NCBI GenBank assembly: GCA_964633815.1
Contig: CAZWHW010000047.1
Coordinates: 1 to 9,683, forward strand
Reading direction: 5' to 3'
DNA length: 9,683 nucleotides
Origin: CALKZN01 sp964633815
GTDB taxonomy: Bacteria > Pseudomonadota > Gammaproteobacteria > Arenicellales > Arenicellaceae
The notes beneath the pieces were generated by a model. That model ran no database searches. It saw nothing but the letters and a program-made list of their open reading frames with translations, and was not told where the DNA came from. The translations under genes were made by a program, and so were the position numbers. Positions 1-8,300 of this stretch are shown one piece after another; the first letter of the stretch is position 1, and each line of letters begins with the position of its first letter.

Positions 1-552
1 GGCAAGGTAACTGAAGCTAAAATGCATCGACATGAAATTTTCACAGGCAAAGATTTAAAGGCTAGAACTGAATTAGAGTTGACGCTATTATTTGGCAAAT
101 CGGGAAGGCATTATTTTAATATTGCTCGCGGTGTTGATGAACGTCCAGTGCGGCAATCTCGAATTCGCAAATCGATTGGCAAAGAAACCACATTTGGTGA
201 GGATATTCTAGACTTAGAATATATTTGGTCAATTATTCACCAATTGACGGCTAGGGTAATTGAGATTTTGGAAAGTAAAGAGCTACAAGCAAAAACAGTC
301 ACTCTTAAGGTGAAATATAGTGATTTTCAACTTATTACTCGTAGTAAAACGCTTACAGAATGGTTAACTAAGGAGCAACAAGTTTTAGATTGCCTGCCCG
401 AGCTTACTGCAAAAACTGAGCTAGGTAGCAGGCCGATTCGATTAGTCGGTATAAGTCTTTCTTCTCTTTCGTATGCTCAAGAGAGCCAAAACACGCTTGA
501 ATTTATCGATAAAGGTTCAAATTCAGATCAACTACCGTTGTTTTCATCATGA
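1..552 (+). CDS. dinB: DNA polymerase IV (Y-family), C-terminal part; 5' end outside window
   Basis: The frame is open from base 1 and encodes 183 residues, so the ATG at 22 is an internal Met and not the start. Family members are about 350 residues, so roughly the C-terminal half is visible. The first residues (GKVTEAKM) match the end of the helix-hairpin-helix thumb. Then come the stretch FNIARGVDERPV and the start of the little-finger domain (SIGKETTFGED), both typical of DinB. The tail contains QLPLF three codons before the stop, a good beta-clamp binding motif. Pol IV is an error-prone translesion polymerase that extends past damaged bases and is commonly SOS-controlled. Its promoter is outside the window, so LexA control cannot be judged here. 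The palm and finger catalytic residues are also off the window. The gene converges on lpdA across a shared terminator. The family call is confident. Confidence 0.93.
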   Translation, partial: GKVTEAKMHRHEIFTGKDLKARTELELTLLFGKSGRHYFNIARGVDERPVRQSRIRKSIGKETTFGEDILDLEYIWSIIHQLTARVIEILESKELQAKTVTLKVKYSDFQLITRSKTLTEWLTKEQQVLDCLPELTAKTELGSRPIRLVGISLSSLSYAQESQNTLEFIDKGSNSDQLPLFSS

Positions 553-595
553 TTTAGGAGATAAAAAACTCACTATTTGTTTTGTTGAGTCGATA

Positions 596-624
596 AAAAG
601 GCCAGAGTAATACTCCAGCCTTTT
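596..624. terminator. bidirectional Rho-independent terminator between dinB and lpdA
   Basis: A hairpin has outer arms AAAAGGC (596-602) and GCCTTTT (618-624), inner arms GAGT (605-608) and ACTC (612-615), a 3-nt loop, and a 2x2 CA/CA internal mismatch. On the plus strand it ends in four Ts after the GC pairs, serving dinB. On the minus strand it ends in five Ts (TTTTT, 599-595), serving the lipA-aceE-aceF-lpdA cluster. It lies 43 bp past the dinB stop and 25 bp past the lpdA stop, in the only gap between two convergent genes. A weaker 5-bp hairpin (ACTCA 568-572, TGAGT 586-590) sits just before it. Confidence 0.75.
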
Positions 625-649
625 CATGAATAGTGTTGATGTGCACAAG

Positions 650-2416
650 TTATTTTTTCTTTTTTGGAATATATAAATCAGTAATCGTTCCTTCGTAAAC
701 TTCAGCAGCCATAGCGACCGTTTCAGAAAGTGTTGGATGTGGATGAATGGTTAAGCCAATATCAGTCGCATCAGCGCCCATTTCAATGGCAAATCCTACC
801 TCAGCGATCAAATCACCAGCACTTTGTCCAACAATTCCACCACCTAAAACTCGGTGAGTTTTTGGATCGAATAATAGTTTGGTTTTGCCTTCAGTTCGGT
901 CATTACCAATTGCGCGGCCAGAAGCAGCCCAAGGGAAAACACCTGTTTCGTATTCAATGCCATCAGCTTTGGCTTGTATTTCAGTCAAACCAACCCAAGC
1001 AATTTCTGGGTCTGTATAAGCAACAGAAGGGATGACATTCGCCTCAAATCCACTTTTCTCGCCAGCACATACTTCTGCAGCCACTTTGGCTTCATGGGTT
1101 GCTTTGTGAGCCAGCATTGGTTGTCCAACAATATCGCCAATCGCGAAGATATGATCAACATTGGTTTGCATTTGGTTGTTCACAGCAATGAAACCACGTT
1201 CATCAACTGCAACGCCAGCTTTGTCAGCGTCAATCAAATCTCCGTTTGGACGACGACCTGTAGCAACTAAGACATAATCATATTTGCGTGCTTTTGGGCC
1301 ATCTTTGCCTTCAGTTGCTGAACCAAAGTTGACTTTGATGCCAGATTTTTGTGGCTCAATGCTTTCAACTTTAGTATTAGTCATGATTTCATTGACAAGG
1401 CCCTGCATACGTTTTTGCAAAGGTTGCACCAAGTCTTTGTCAGCGCCAGGTATGATTTGCGGCATGAATTCGACAATATCAACGCTAGTGCCTAGTTCAC
1501 TGTAAACCGTTGCCATTTCAAGGCCAATGATACCTCCACCGACTATCAGCATGGATTTTGGTATTTCTTTTAGCTCTAAAGCGCCAGTTGAGTCAATGAC
1601 CCGTTCATCATCAGTTTCAAACATTGGGAAAATTGTGACTCGTGAACCGGCAGCAATGATTGCTTTGTTGAATGAGAGTGTTGAACTGCCTTTTTCGCCT
1701 TCAATCGAAAGCGTATTCGGTGAAGTAAATTTTGCATAGCCTTGGATAATATTTACTTTACGTTGTGTCGCCATACCAGCTAAACCAGCGGTTAATTTGC
1801 CAATCACAGATTCTTTGAAATGGCGCAACTTATCAACATCAATTTTTGGTTTGCCAAAAGTGATGCCATGCTTTTCCATTTCTCGTGCTTCAGAAATAAC
1901 TGCTGCAGAGTGAAGTAGGGCTTTTGAGGGGATACAACCGACATTCAAGCAAACACCGCCTAAAGTGTCATATTTTTCTATTAGTGTGACATTCAGGCCT
2001 AGGTCTGCCGCTCTAAATGCTGCGGTATAACCGCCAGGGCCTGAACCTATAACCACGACATCAGTCTGCGCATCGGTATCGCCGGTTGGTGCAGATGCAG
2101 GTGTTGGAGCAGCTTGCGCTTCATTTTGAGTAGGCTCAGTTGCTGATGCAGTCTCAGGAGCAGAAGTTTCTGCTTCACCTGAAGCCTCAATCGTTGCGAC
2201 TAAGTCACCTTCGTTTGCTTTGTCGCCTACTTTAATTTTTACTGAAACGATTTTGCCAGCATGTGATGAAGGAACATCCATCGATGCTTTGTCACTTTCA
2301 ACAGTGATCAAGGGTTGATCCGCTTCAATTGTGTCACCTTCGTTGATAAAAACGTCAATAACATCCACATCCGCTGCGCCACCTAAGTCAGGAATTATAA
2401 TATCAATAGTTGCCAT
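650..2416 (-). CDS. lpdA: dihydrolipoyl dehydrogenase (E3) with N-terminal lipoyl domain
   Basis: This 588-residue flavoenzyme reoxidises the dihydrolipoyl arms of the E2 subunit, passing electrons through FAD and a disulfide to NAD+. Residues 1-78 are a lipoyl domain with the modifiable Lys43 in ESDKASMD. An Ala/Pro/Glu/Thr linker (79-116) follows, then the E3 core. The core shows the FAD motif GSGPGG (124-129), the redox disulfide Cys156/Cys161 in GGVCLNVGCIPSK, the NAD motif GGGIIG (293-298), the second FAD contact AIGD (425-428), and the C-terminal catalytic pair His560/Glu565 in HPHPTLSE. Many relatives have Ala between the two histidines where this one has Pro. The protein ends in four lysines. 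The start is firm: AGGAG at 2428-2424 with a 7-nt spacer before ATG. It follows aceF by 14 bp and is the last gene of the cluster. An E3 carrying its own lipoyl domain is a known variant, common in Neisseria and betaproteobacteria. Confidence 0.97.
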   Translation of the reverse strand: MATIDIIIPDLGGAADVDVIDVFINEGDTIEADQPLITVESDKASMDVPSSHAGKIVSVKIKVGDKANEGDLVATIEASGEAETSAPETASATEPTQNEAQAAPTPASAPTGDTDAQTDVVVIGSGPGGYTAAFRAADLGLNVTLIEKYDTLGGVCLNVGCIPSKALLHSAAVISEAREMEKHGITFGKPKIDVDKLRHFKESVIGKLTAGLAGMATQRKVNIIQGYAKFTSPNTLSIEGEKGSSTLSFNKAIIAAGSRVTIFPMFETDDERVIDSTGALELKEIPKSMLIVGGGIIGLEMATVYSELGTSVDIVEFMPQIIPGADKDLVQPLQKRMQGLVNEIMTNTKVESIEPQKSGIKVNFGSATEGKDGPKARKYDYVLVATGRRPNGDLIDADKAGVAVDERGFIAVNNQMQTNVDHIFAIGDIVGQPMLAHKATHEAKVAAEVCAGEKSGFEANVIPSVAYTDPEIAWVGLTEIQAKADGIEYETGVFPWAASGRAIGNDRTEGKTKLLFDPKTHRVLGGGIVGQSAGDLIAEVGFAIEMGADATDIGLTIHPHPTLSETVAMAAEVYEGTITDLYIPKKKK

Positions 2417-2430
2417 GATTTTGCTCCTGT

Positions 2431-4518
2431 TTAGTCAATTGCCAGACGGCGTAAATCTTCTAACACTGCAGCCACGTAACGTGTGAAGCGCGCAGCTTCA
2501 GCACCATCAATGGCACGATGATCGTAAGATAAGCTCAACGGCAGAATTGGCGAAGGCACAAATTCAGAGCCATTCCAAAAAGGTTGAATCTTTGTGCGGG
2601 AAACACCTAAAATAGCGACTTCAGGTGTATTTACCACTGGAGTGAAATGCGTGCCGCCAATACCACCTAGGCTTGAAATAGTAAATGTACCACCTGACAT
2701 ATCGTTGGCTGTGAGTTTGCCATCGCGTGCTTTTTTGGCCAAAGAACCCATTTCTTGAGCAATCTCAGCCACGCTGAGCTTGTCGGCATTTCGGATCACT
2801 GGCACCACGAGACCATTAGGCGTCTCAACGGCGATGCCAATATTATAATAATTCTTGAAAATCAGGTTTTCACCACTGCTTTCTAATGAGCTATTGAACT
2901 GTGGAAAAGTTTTTAATGCACTTACGACAGCTTTAACAATAAACGCTAGTGGTGATAGCTTAATGTCTTTTTTCTGCTTCGCATATTCCGCATTTAAGGT
3001 TTTACGAAACTCTTCTAAGCTAGCAACATTTGATTCATCGCTATGCGTGACATGCGGCACATTCAACCAAGAACGATGCATGTGTTGAGCAGTGACACGC
3101 TTGATTTTGTTGAGTGGTTTTAACTCAATGTCACCAAACTTACTAAAGTCTTGATCAGGCACTGCTGGAATGCCAGACCCTCCCGAAGCAGCTGCTGGAG
3201 CCGCATTAGATAGTGCATTTTTTACAAATGCTTTCACATCATCTTTTGAAATGCGATTTTTACGCGCAGTACCAACAATTTTACTTAAATCTACACCCAG
3301 ATCACGAGCTAAACGGCGCACAGAAGGGCTTGCATGTGATGGGCTAGAATTCGCAGGAGCTGTAGCTTCTTTTACAGCCGGAGCAGCTGCTGGTGTGGGC
3401 TGTGAGGCTGCTTTAGGTGCAGTGCTTGGAGCTGGAGTGGCGCTTGGAGCAACTTGTTCAGCTGGTTGATCTGCAGAAGAAACAGTCAATGACAGGATTT
3501 GTTCGCCTTCATTGACTGTGTCGCCAACTTTGATTGAAATTGATTTGACAACACCAGCATGAGAGCTTGGCACGTCCATAGAAGCTTTATCTGATTCTAC
3601 AGTGATTACAGGTTGATCAGCTTCAATACTATCGCCTTCAGCGACTAATAGATCAATCACTTCTACATCATTTGCTCCCCCAAGGTCTGGAACCGTGATT
3701 GTTATCTCGCTGGAAGCTTCTTTGCTTGGAGCAGCGCTTGGAGTCGTTGGTGCTGATTTTGGTTCAGCGGCTTCTGGAGAAGGAGTGTTCGCTTTAGGAG
3801 CTTCAGCATCTGTTGCATCGCCATCAGTTTTAAAAACGACATCCCCTTCAGAGACACTGTCACCAACCTTGACCATGATTTCGGTAATCGTGCCTTCATT
3901 AGCTGCAGGGATGTCCATAGAGGCTTTGTCAGACTCAACAGTCATTAACGGATCGTCAACGCTGACAATATCGCCAACATTAACCAGAATATCAATTACT
4001 TCGACTGCATCAGCGCCGCCTAAGTCAGGTACTTTAATTTCACTCATAGTCGTATTGTTTTCCTGTGTTTTGCTTGATTCTTGTGCAGAATCGTTAGACA
4101 TTTTTTCAAAATCAATTGACGATTGCTTATCGCTGTCACCAGTAGATTTTTTTGTAGAAGTGGATTTCTTGCTAGGTTTCTTTTTAGTTTTATTTACTGA
4201 AATCTCTGCGTCATTGCTAGTGGTTTTAGCAGCTTTTTCAGTTGTTTCGTTAGATTCTGGTGTAGGTGGATCTGCAACCGTTGTTTCTAAAATCAACAAG
4301 CTACTGAGTTTATGAATGACATCATCTTTTGCGACGATAATTTCATTCACTTTGCCAGGTTTATTGGTGAGCAATTTAATTTCTTTGCCTTGTGCATCTA
4401 CCACAAGTAAAGGGTCTCCCACAGCAATAGCATCACCTTCACTGACTAAAATACGAATGATTTTGCCACTTTGAAAGGCGATGCCTGCATCAGGTGTGAG
4501 TTCGATATAACGAATCAT
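2431..4518 (-). CDS. aceF: dihydrolipoyl acetyltransferase (E2 of pyruvate dehydrogenase), with an extra degenerate lipoyl-like N-terminal domain
   Basis: AceF transfers the acetyl group from lipoyl arms to CoA and forms the core of the complex. Order of parts (695 residues): a lipoyl-like domain (about 1-78) with Gly44 at the lipoyl-lysine position; a Lys/Ser/Thr-rich linker (about 80-157); lipoyl domain with Lys198 (158-232); an Ala/Pro linker; lipoyl domain with Lys311 (271-346); a long Ala/Pro linker; the E1/E3-binding domain (about 396-432, SPSVRRLARDLG...); and the catalytic domain (about 460-695) with TFTISSLGGIGG and the active-site motif DHRAIDG (His667, Asp671). The reading frame is continuous. 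The annotated ATG (4518) is 6 bp after the aceE stop and has only a weak, distant GAG, so it may rely on coupling. Met158 begins MSEIKVPDLGG, which looks like the normal N-terminus of two-domain E2s and would give 538 residues. Identity is certain; which start is used is open. Confidence 0.95.
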   Translation of the reverse strand: MIRYIELTPDAGIAFQSGKIIRILVSEGDAIAVGDPLLVVDAQGKEIKLLTNKPGKVNEIIVAKDDVIHKLSSLLILETTVADPPTPESNETTEKAAKTTSNDAEISVNKTKKKPSKKSTSTKKSTGDSDKQSSIDFEKMSNDSAQESSKTQENNTTMSEIKVPDLGGADAVEVIDILVNVGDIVSVDDPLMTVESDKASMDIPAANEGTITEIMVKVGDSVSEGDVVFKTDGDATDAEAPKANTPSPEAAEPKSAPTTPSAAPSKEASSEITITVPDLGGANDVEVIDLLVAEGDSIEADQPVITVESDKASMDVPSSHAGVVKSISIKVGDTVNEGEQILSLTVSSADQPAEQVAPSATPAPSTAPKAASQPTPAAAPAVKEATAPANSSPSHASPSVRRLARDLGVDLSKIVGTARKNRISKDDVKAFVKNALSNAAPAAASGGSGIPAVPDQDFSKFGDIELKPLNKIKRVTAQHMHRSWLNVPHVTHSDESNVASLEEFRKTLNAEYAKQKKDIKLSPLAFIVKAVVSALKTFPQFNSSLESSGENLIFKNYYNIGIAVETPNGLVVPVIRNADKLSVAEIAQEMGSLAKKARDGKLTANDMSGGTFTISSLGGIGGTHFTPVVNTPEVAILGVSRTKIQPFWNGSEFVPSPILPLSLSYDHRAIDGAEAARFTRYVAAVLEDLRRLAID
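4045..4064 (-). promoter_or_regulatory. candidate internal translation start within aceF
   Basis: An in-frame ATG (4047-4045, residue 158 of the long form) is preceded on the minus strand by AGGA at 4064-4061. The spacer is 13 nt, longer than the usual 5-9, so this is only a moderate site. The encoded N-terminus MSEIKVPDLGG is typical of AceF. Initiation here would give a conventional two-lipoyl-domain E2 lacking the degenerate first domain. The primary start at 4518 has no better Shine-Dalgarno sequence. This is inference from sequence only. Confidence 0.35.
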
Positions 4519-4524
4519 TGGTGC

Positions 4525-7197
4525 TTATTTCTCGACTGGGTCAACGCAGTCGGTATCAAGATTAAATTGTTTAATTGCTTTGCTAACTATATTTGTGTCG
4601 ATCGCGCCATCTTCAGCTAATCCTTGAAGGGCAGCAACAACAATGTAATAACGGTCTACTTCAAAATGTTTACGCAAAGCTTCACGAGTATCACTACGTC
4701 CATAACCATCAGTACCTAGTGTAATAAAACGTGAAGGCACGAAATCTCGAATTTGGTTTGAATAGTTTTTGATGTAGTCCGTTGCTGCAATCACTGGGCC
4801 GTTGTGCTCTTGTAGGCACTTTTCGACATAACTGATACGCGGTTTTTTAGTTGGATGCAACATATTCCAGCGATTGCAAGCTTCGCCATCTCGAGCAAGC
4901 TCGTTCATGCTGGTTGCACTCCAGATATTAGCTGCAACTTTGTATTCGTTTTCAAGAATTTCTGCCGCAGCAATACATTCATTTTGAATAGTTCCTGAAC
5001 CCATTAATTGGACTGTTGGCGTCTTGCCATCATCTTTTTGACTTCTTGAAAATAAATATAAACCTTTCAAAATGCCTTCTTCAACACCTTTTGGCATTTC
5101 TGGGTGTTGATAATTTTCATTCATAACGGTGAGGTAATAGAAAATATTTTCTTGCTCAACATACATGCGGCGCAAGCCATCTTGCATGATGACTGCTAGT
5201 TCAAAAGCAAAAGTAGGATCATAAGAAATGCAATTTGGAATAAGGCCCGCTTGAATATGTGAATGGCCATCTTGGTGTTGTAAACCTTCGCCATTGAGTG
5301 TTGTACGACCTGCAGTGCCACCCAACATAAAGCCACGGGCTTGCATGTCACCAGCTGCCCAAGCTAAATCACCAATGCGTTGGAAGCCAAACATTGAGTA
5401 ATAAATATAAAATGGAATCATTGGTAAGTTGTTCGAAGAATAAGACGTCGCCGCAGCAATCCACGAGGACATGGCTCCTGCTTCATTGATGCCTTCTTCT
5501 AGTAACTGTCCAGTGGCTGATTCTTTATATTTTAATAAGGTGTCTGCATCTTCAGGTTTGTATTTTTGCCCCATAGGCGCATAAATACCGATTGAGTTGA
5601 ACAGGCCTTCCATGCCAAAGGTTCTCGCCTCATCGGGCACAATTGGCACGATACGATCTTTAATGTTCTTATCGCGGATCAAAGTCATTAAAATTTGTAC
5701 AAACGCCATTGTGGTTGAGATTTCTCGTTCACCACTTGAAGATAATTGTTTTTTGAATGTATCTAATGCAGGGATGGTTAATTTTTCAGATTTTGGACGG
5801 CGAGCAGGGAGGTATCCTTCCAAGTGCTTACGACGAGCATGCAGATATTTTATCTCGTCAGAGTCTTCGGCCGGTTTCAAGTATTTAAGATCTTTTACAT
5901 CTTGGTCAGAAACAGGAATCTTGAAGCGATCACGAAAGCCAATTAGCGATTCATGGTCCATTTTCTTTTGCTGATGAGAAGTGTTTTTGCCTTCACCGGC
6001 TTCACCCATGCCATGTCCTTTTGTTGTTTTGGCTAGAATGACAGTTGGTTGGCCTTTGTGTGTCATCGCGGCTGCATAGGCAGCATAAATTTTGCGCGGA
6101 TCTTGACCGCCACGTTCCATGCGGAAAATTTCATCATCGCTCAAATGAGCAATCATTTCTTTTAGTTCTGGCGTGTTCCAAAAGTGTTCTCGCGTATATG
6201 CGCCACCATTAGCTTTATATGATTGATATTCACCATCGACACAATCTTCCATGCGTTGTTGTAATGCACCAGAAATGTCTTTAGCAAGTAATGGGTCCCA
6301 ATCTGAACCCCATGTCACCTTGATGACATTCCAGCCAGAACCACGGAAATCAGATTCTAATTCTTGGATGATTTTACTGTTCCCACGAACTGGGCCGTCT
6401 AAGCGTTGTAAGTTACAGTTGATAACAAAAATTAGGTTATCTAGTTTTTCACGTCCAGCTAAAGATAGGGCGCCACGTGATTCTGGTTCATCCATTTCGC
6501 CATCGCCTAAAAATGCCCATACTTTACGGTCATTTTCTGCTGATAAGCTGCGATTTGCTAAGTATTTTTGGAAACGTGCTTGGTAGATCGCCATAATAGG
6601 GCCTAAGCCCATTGAAACTGTTGGGAATTGCCAGAAATTTGGCATTAACCATGGATGAGGGTATGAAGATAAACCATCGCTATCGGCTTCTTGCCTGAAG
6701 TTATTTAATTGATCTTCAGTTAAACGCCCTTCTAAAAATGCGCGGGCATACATGCCTGGAGCTGAGTGACCTTGATAATAAATCAAGTCGCCATTGCCAT
6801 TGGCATCGCCTTTCCAGAAATGATTGAAACCAATTTCATATAAAACAGCAGCAGATGCATAACTCGCAATATGACCACCTTTGCCTGAATCAACTTTATT
6901 GGCACGTAGCACCATCACGGCTGCATTCCAACGGTTAATTGATCGAATACGATATTCGATGTCTTGGTCACCCGGGATAGGTTCTTGTTTTTCAAGAGGA
7001 ATGGTATTGATATAGCGTGTATTCAGACCGTAAGGCAATTGGGCACCTGATTCACGAGCCGCATTAGTCATTTGACGAAGTAAGAAGCGAGCACGATCTG
7101 GACCATCAGTTTTGATTACACTTTCCAGTGCATCAAGCCATTCTTCGGTTTCGATTTTGTCTATGTCTACGTGTCTTGCATTTATATTGTCAGTCAT
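4525..7197 (-). CDS. aceE: pyruvate dehydrogenase E1 component, homodimeric type
   Basis: This 890-residue thiamine-diphosphate enzyme decarboxylates pyruvate and reductively acetylates the lipoyl arms of AceF. Length and sequence match the single-chain E1 family throughout (about 890 residues). Visible landmarks, numbered from the ATG: active-site histidines in KGGHIASYAS (His109) and YYQGHSAPG (His144); the ThDP/Mg2+ motif starting GDGEMDEPES (231-240) and closing at NCN (260-262); the flexible loop with EGKNTSHQ (His408); and EGINE (568-572), which contains the glutamate contacting the cofactor pyrimidine. The conserved stretches IPFYIYYSMFGFQRIGD and EGLQHQDGHSHIQ are intact. The ATG at 7197 is preferred over an upstream in-frame TTG at 7206, because AGG (7209-7207) sits 9 nt before the ATG but would abut the TTG. 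It lies 62 bp after lipA and 6 bp before aceF. No PdhR-like box (ATTGGTnnnACCAAT) was seen in the 62-bp gap. Confidence 0.97.
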   Translation of the reverse strand: MTDNINARHVDIDKIETEEWLDALESVIKTDGPDRARFLLRQMTNAARESGAQLPYGLNTRYINTIPLEKQEPIPGDQDIEYRIRSINRWNAAVMVLRANKVDSGKGGHIASYASAAVLYEIGFNHFWKGDANGNGDLIYYQGHSAPGMYARAFLEGRLTEDQLNNFRQEADSDGLSSYPHPWLMPNFWQFPTVSMGLGPIMAIYQARFQKYLANRSLSAENDRKVWAFLGDGEMDEPESRGALSLAGREKLDNLIFVINCNLQRLDGPVRGNSKIIQELESDFRGSGWNVIKVTWGSDWDPLLAKDISGALQQRMEDCVDGEYQSYKANGGAYTREHFWNTPELKEMIAHLSDDEIFRMERGGQDPRKIYAAYAAAMTHKGQPTVILAKTTKGHGMGEAGEGKNTSHQQKKMDHESLIGFRDRFKIPVSDQDVKDLKYLKPAEDSDEIKYLHARRKHLEGYLPARRPKSEKLTIPALDTFKKQLSSSGEREISTTMAFVQILMTLIRDKNIKDRIVPIVPDEARTFGMEGLFNSIGIYAPMGQKYKPEDADTLLKYKESATGQLLEEGINEAGAMSSWIAAATSYSSNNLPMIPFYIYYSMFGFQRIGDLAWAAGDMQARGFMLGGTAGRTTLNGEGLQHQDGHSHIQAGLIPNCISYDPTFAFELAVIMQDGLRRMYVEQENIFYYLTVMNENYQHPEMPKGVEEGILKGLYLFSRSQKDDGKTPTVQLMGSGTIQNECIAAAEILENEYKVAANIWSATSMNELARDGEACNRWNMLHPTKKPRISYVEKCLQEHNGPVIAATDYIKNYSNQIRDFVPSRFITLGTDGYGRSDTREALRKHFEVDRYYIVVAALQGLAEDGAIDTNIVSKAIKQFNLDTDCVDPVEK

Positions 7198-7259
7198 ATG
7201 TATCAACCTATTTTTATGGTTTTATTTGTCTGTCTTAGCTTAGTTTAGCGGTTTATTTA
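7198..7259 (-). other. lipA-aceE intergenic gap
   Basis: This 62-bp AT-rich spacer has no stable hairpin that could end lipA transcription and no convincing -35/-10 pair, which favours read-through from lipA into aceE. It holds short CTAA repeats (read on the minus strand as CTAAACTAAGCTAAG) just after the lipA stop, and the aceE Shine-Dalgarno AGG at 7209-7207. Confidence 0.5.
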
Positions 7260-8300
7260 TTATGCTTTAGTTTTGCCATCGAAATGACCTGCACCATGCG
7301 CTTGTTCATCTGCATGATATGATGAGCGCACCATGGGTCCAGATGCAACGTGGTCAAAACCTAAATTTTCACCGAATTCTTTGAGCTCTAAAAACTCATC
7401 GGGATGAACATAACGATCTACTGGTAAATGATTTAAGCTGGGTTGTAAATATTGGCCCAATGTAATCATGTTGCAATTATGTTCATATAAGTCACGCAGC
7501 ACATTTTTTACTTCTTCCAACGTCTCGCCAAGACCAAGCATAATGCCTGACTTGGTTGGTACGTTTGGTTGTGCAGCTTTGAATTTTTTAATTAGATCAA
7601 GTGACCATTGATAATCAGAGCCTGGTCTAATTTGTTTGTAGAGTCGTGGAATTGATTCCAAGTTATGATTGAAAACATCTGGAGGGCAACTAGACATGAG
7701 TTCAATCGCAATATCCATACGGCCTCTAAAGTCAGGAACCAATACTTCAATCGTAGTGTCAGGGTTTAATTTGCGTGTTTCTTTAATGCATTCAACAAAG
7801 TGGCCAGCTCCTCCATCGCGCAAGTCATCACGATCAACTGAAGTTATCACGACATATCGTAATTTCATATCTTCAATCGTGTGCGCTAGATTTTTTGGCT
7901 CTTCAGTGTCTAAAGCCAGCGGTCTGCCATGTGCTACATCGCAAAAAGGGCATCTGCGTGTACAAATATCCCCCATAATCATAAATGTTGCAGTACCTCG
8001 ACTAAAGCAATCAGGTAAGTTAGGGCAAGCTGCTTCTTCACAAACTGTATGTAAAGAGTTGTCTCTGAGTTTTTGTTTGAGGTTAGCAATTTCGTTGCCT
8101 GCAGGAAGGCGAACTCGAATCCAATCAGGCTTGCGTAAAGGGGAGGTTGTAGGTTCAACCTTTATGGGGATGCGTGCCATCTTTTCAGCGCCGCGTAGCT
8201 TTTCTCCAACAATAACCTTTTTTATTTCAGATCTTTTTGGTTTTGTCGGTTCTGACTGGTTTTCTGTTAAATTAACAGATATTTCTTTTTCAATACTCAT
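7260..8300 (-). CDS. lipA: lipoyl synthase (radical SAM)
   Basis: LipA inserts two sulfur atoms into octanoyl groups already attached to lipoyl domains, completing the cofactor needed by AceF and by the lipoyl domain of LpdA. The 346-residue product has both iron-sulfur sites: the auxiliary cluster cysteines in CEEAACPNLPDC (Cys87, 92, 98) and the radical-SAM CX3CX2C motif CTRRCPFC (Cys113, 117, 120). The RSSYH motif near the C-terminus (325-329) supplies the serine ligand of the auxiliary cluster. TSVDRDDLRDGGA and GLGE are also intact. The N-terminus runs about 20 residues beyond E. coli LipA, with a Lys/Glu-rich stretch before the conserved EKLRGAEKMARIPIK. The ATG at 8300 is preferred to a TTG at 8309: AAGAG (8314-8310) lies 9 nt before the ATG but is adjacent to the TTG. 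It is the first gene of the pyruvate dehydrogenase cluster. LipB is not in the window. Confidence 0.96.
   Translation of the reverse strand: MSIEKEISVNLTENQSEPTKPKRSEIKKVIVGEKLRGAEKMARIPIKVEPTTSPLRKPDWIRVRLPAGNEIANLKQKLRDNSLHTVCEEAACPNLPDCFSRGTATFMIMGDICTRRCPFCDVAHGRPLALDTEEPKNLAHTIEDMKLRYVVITSVDRDDLRDGGAGHFVECIKETRKLNPDTTIEVLVPDFRGRMDIAIELMSSCPPDVFNHNLESIPRLYKQIRPGSDYQWSLDLIKKFKAAQPNVPTKSGIMLGLGETLEEVKNVLRDLYEHNCNMITLGQYLQPSLNHLPVDRYVHPDEFLELKEFGENLGFDHVASGPMVRSSYHADEQAHGAGHFDGKTKA

Noticed and set aside
3695..4315. 206-residue plus-strand frame opposite aceF
   Set aside because: It lies wholly antisense to the lipoyl domains and linkers of aceF, has the low-complexity Ser/Ala/Leu composition expected from the reverse of such repeats, and matches no family I know.
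2431..4518. aceF extension as an assembly error or frameshift
   Set aside because: The frame is uninterrupted, starts 6 bp after aceE, and the extension itself has a lipoyl-like pattern, so a real fused domain is more likely.
7198..7206. TTG start of aceE at 7206
   Set aside because: The Shine-Dalgarno AGG at 7209-7207 would touch the TTG; it is correctly spaced (9 nt) for the ATG at 7197.
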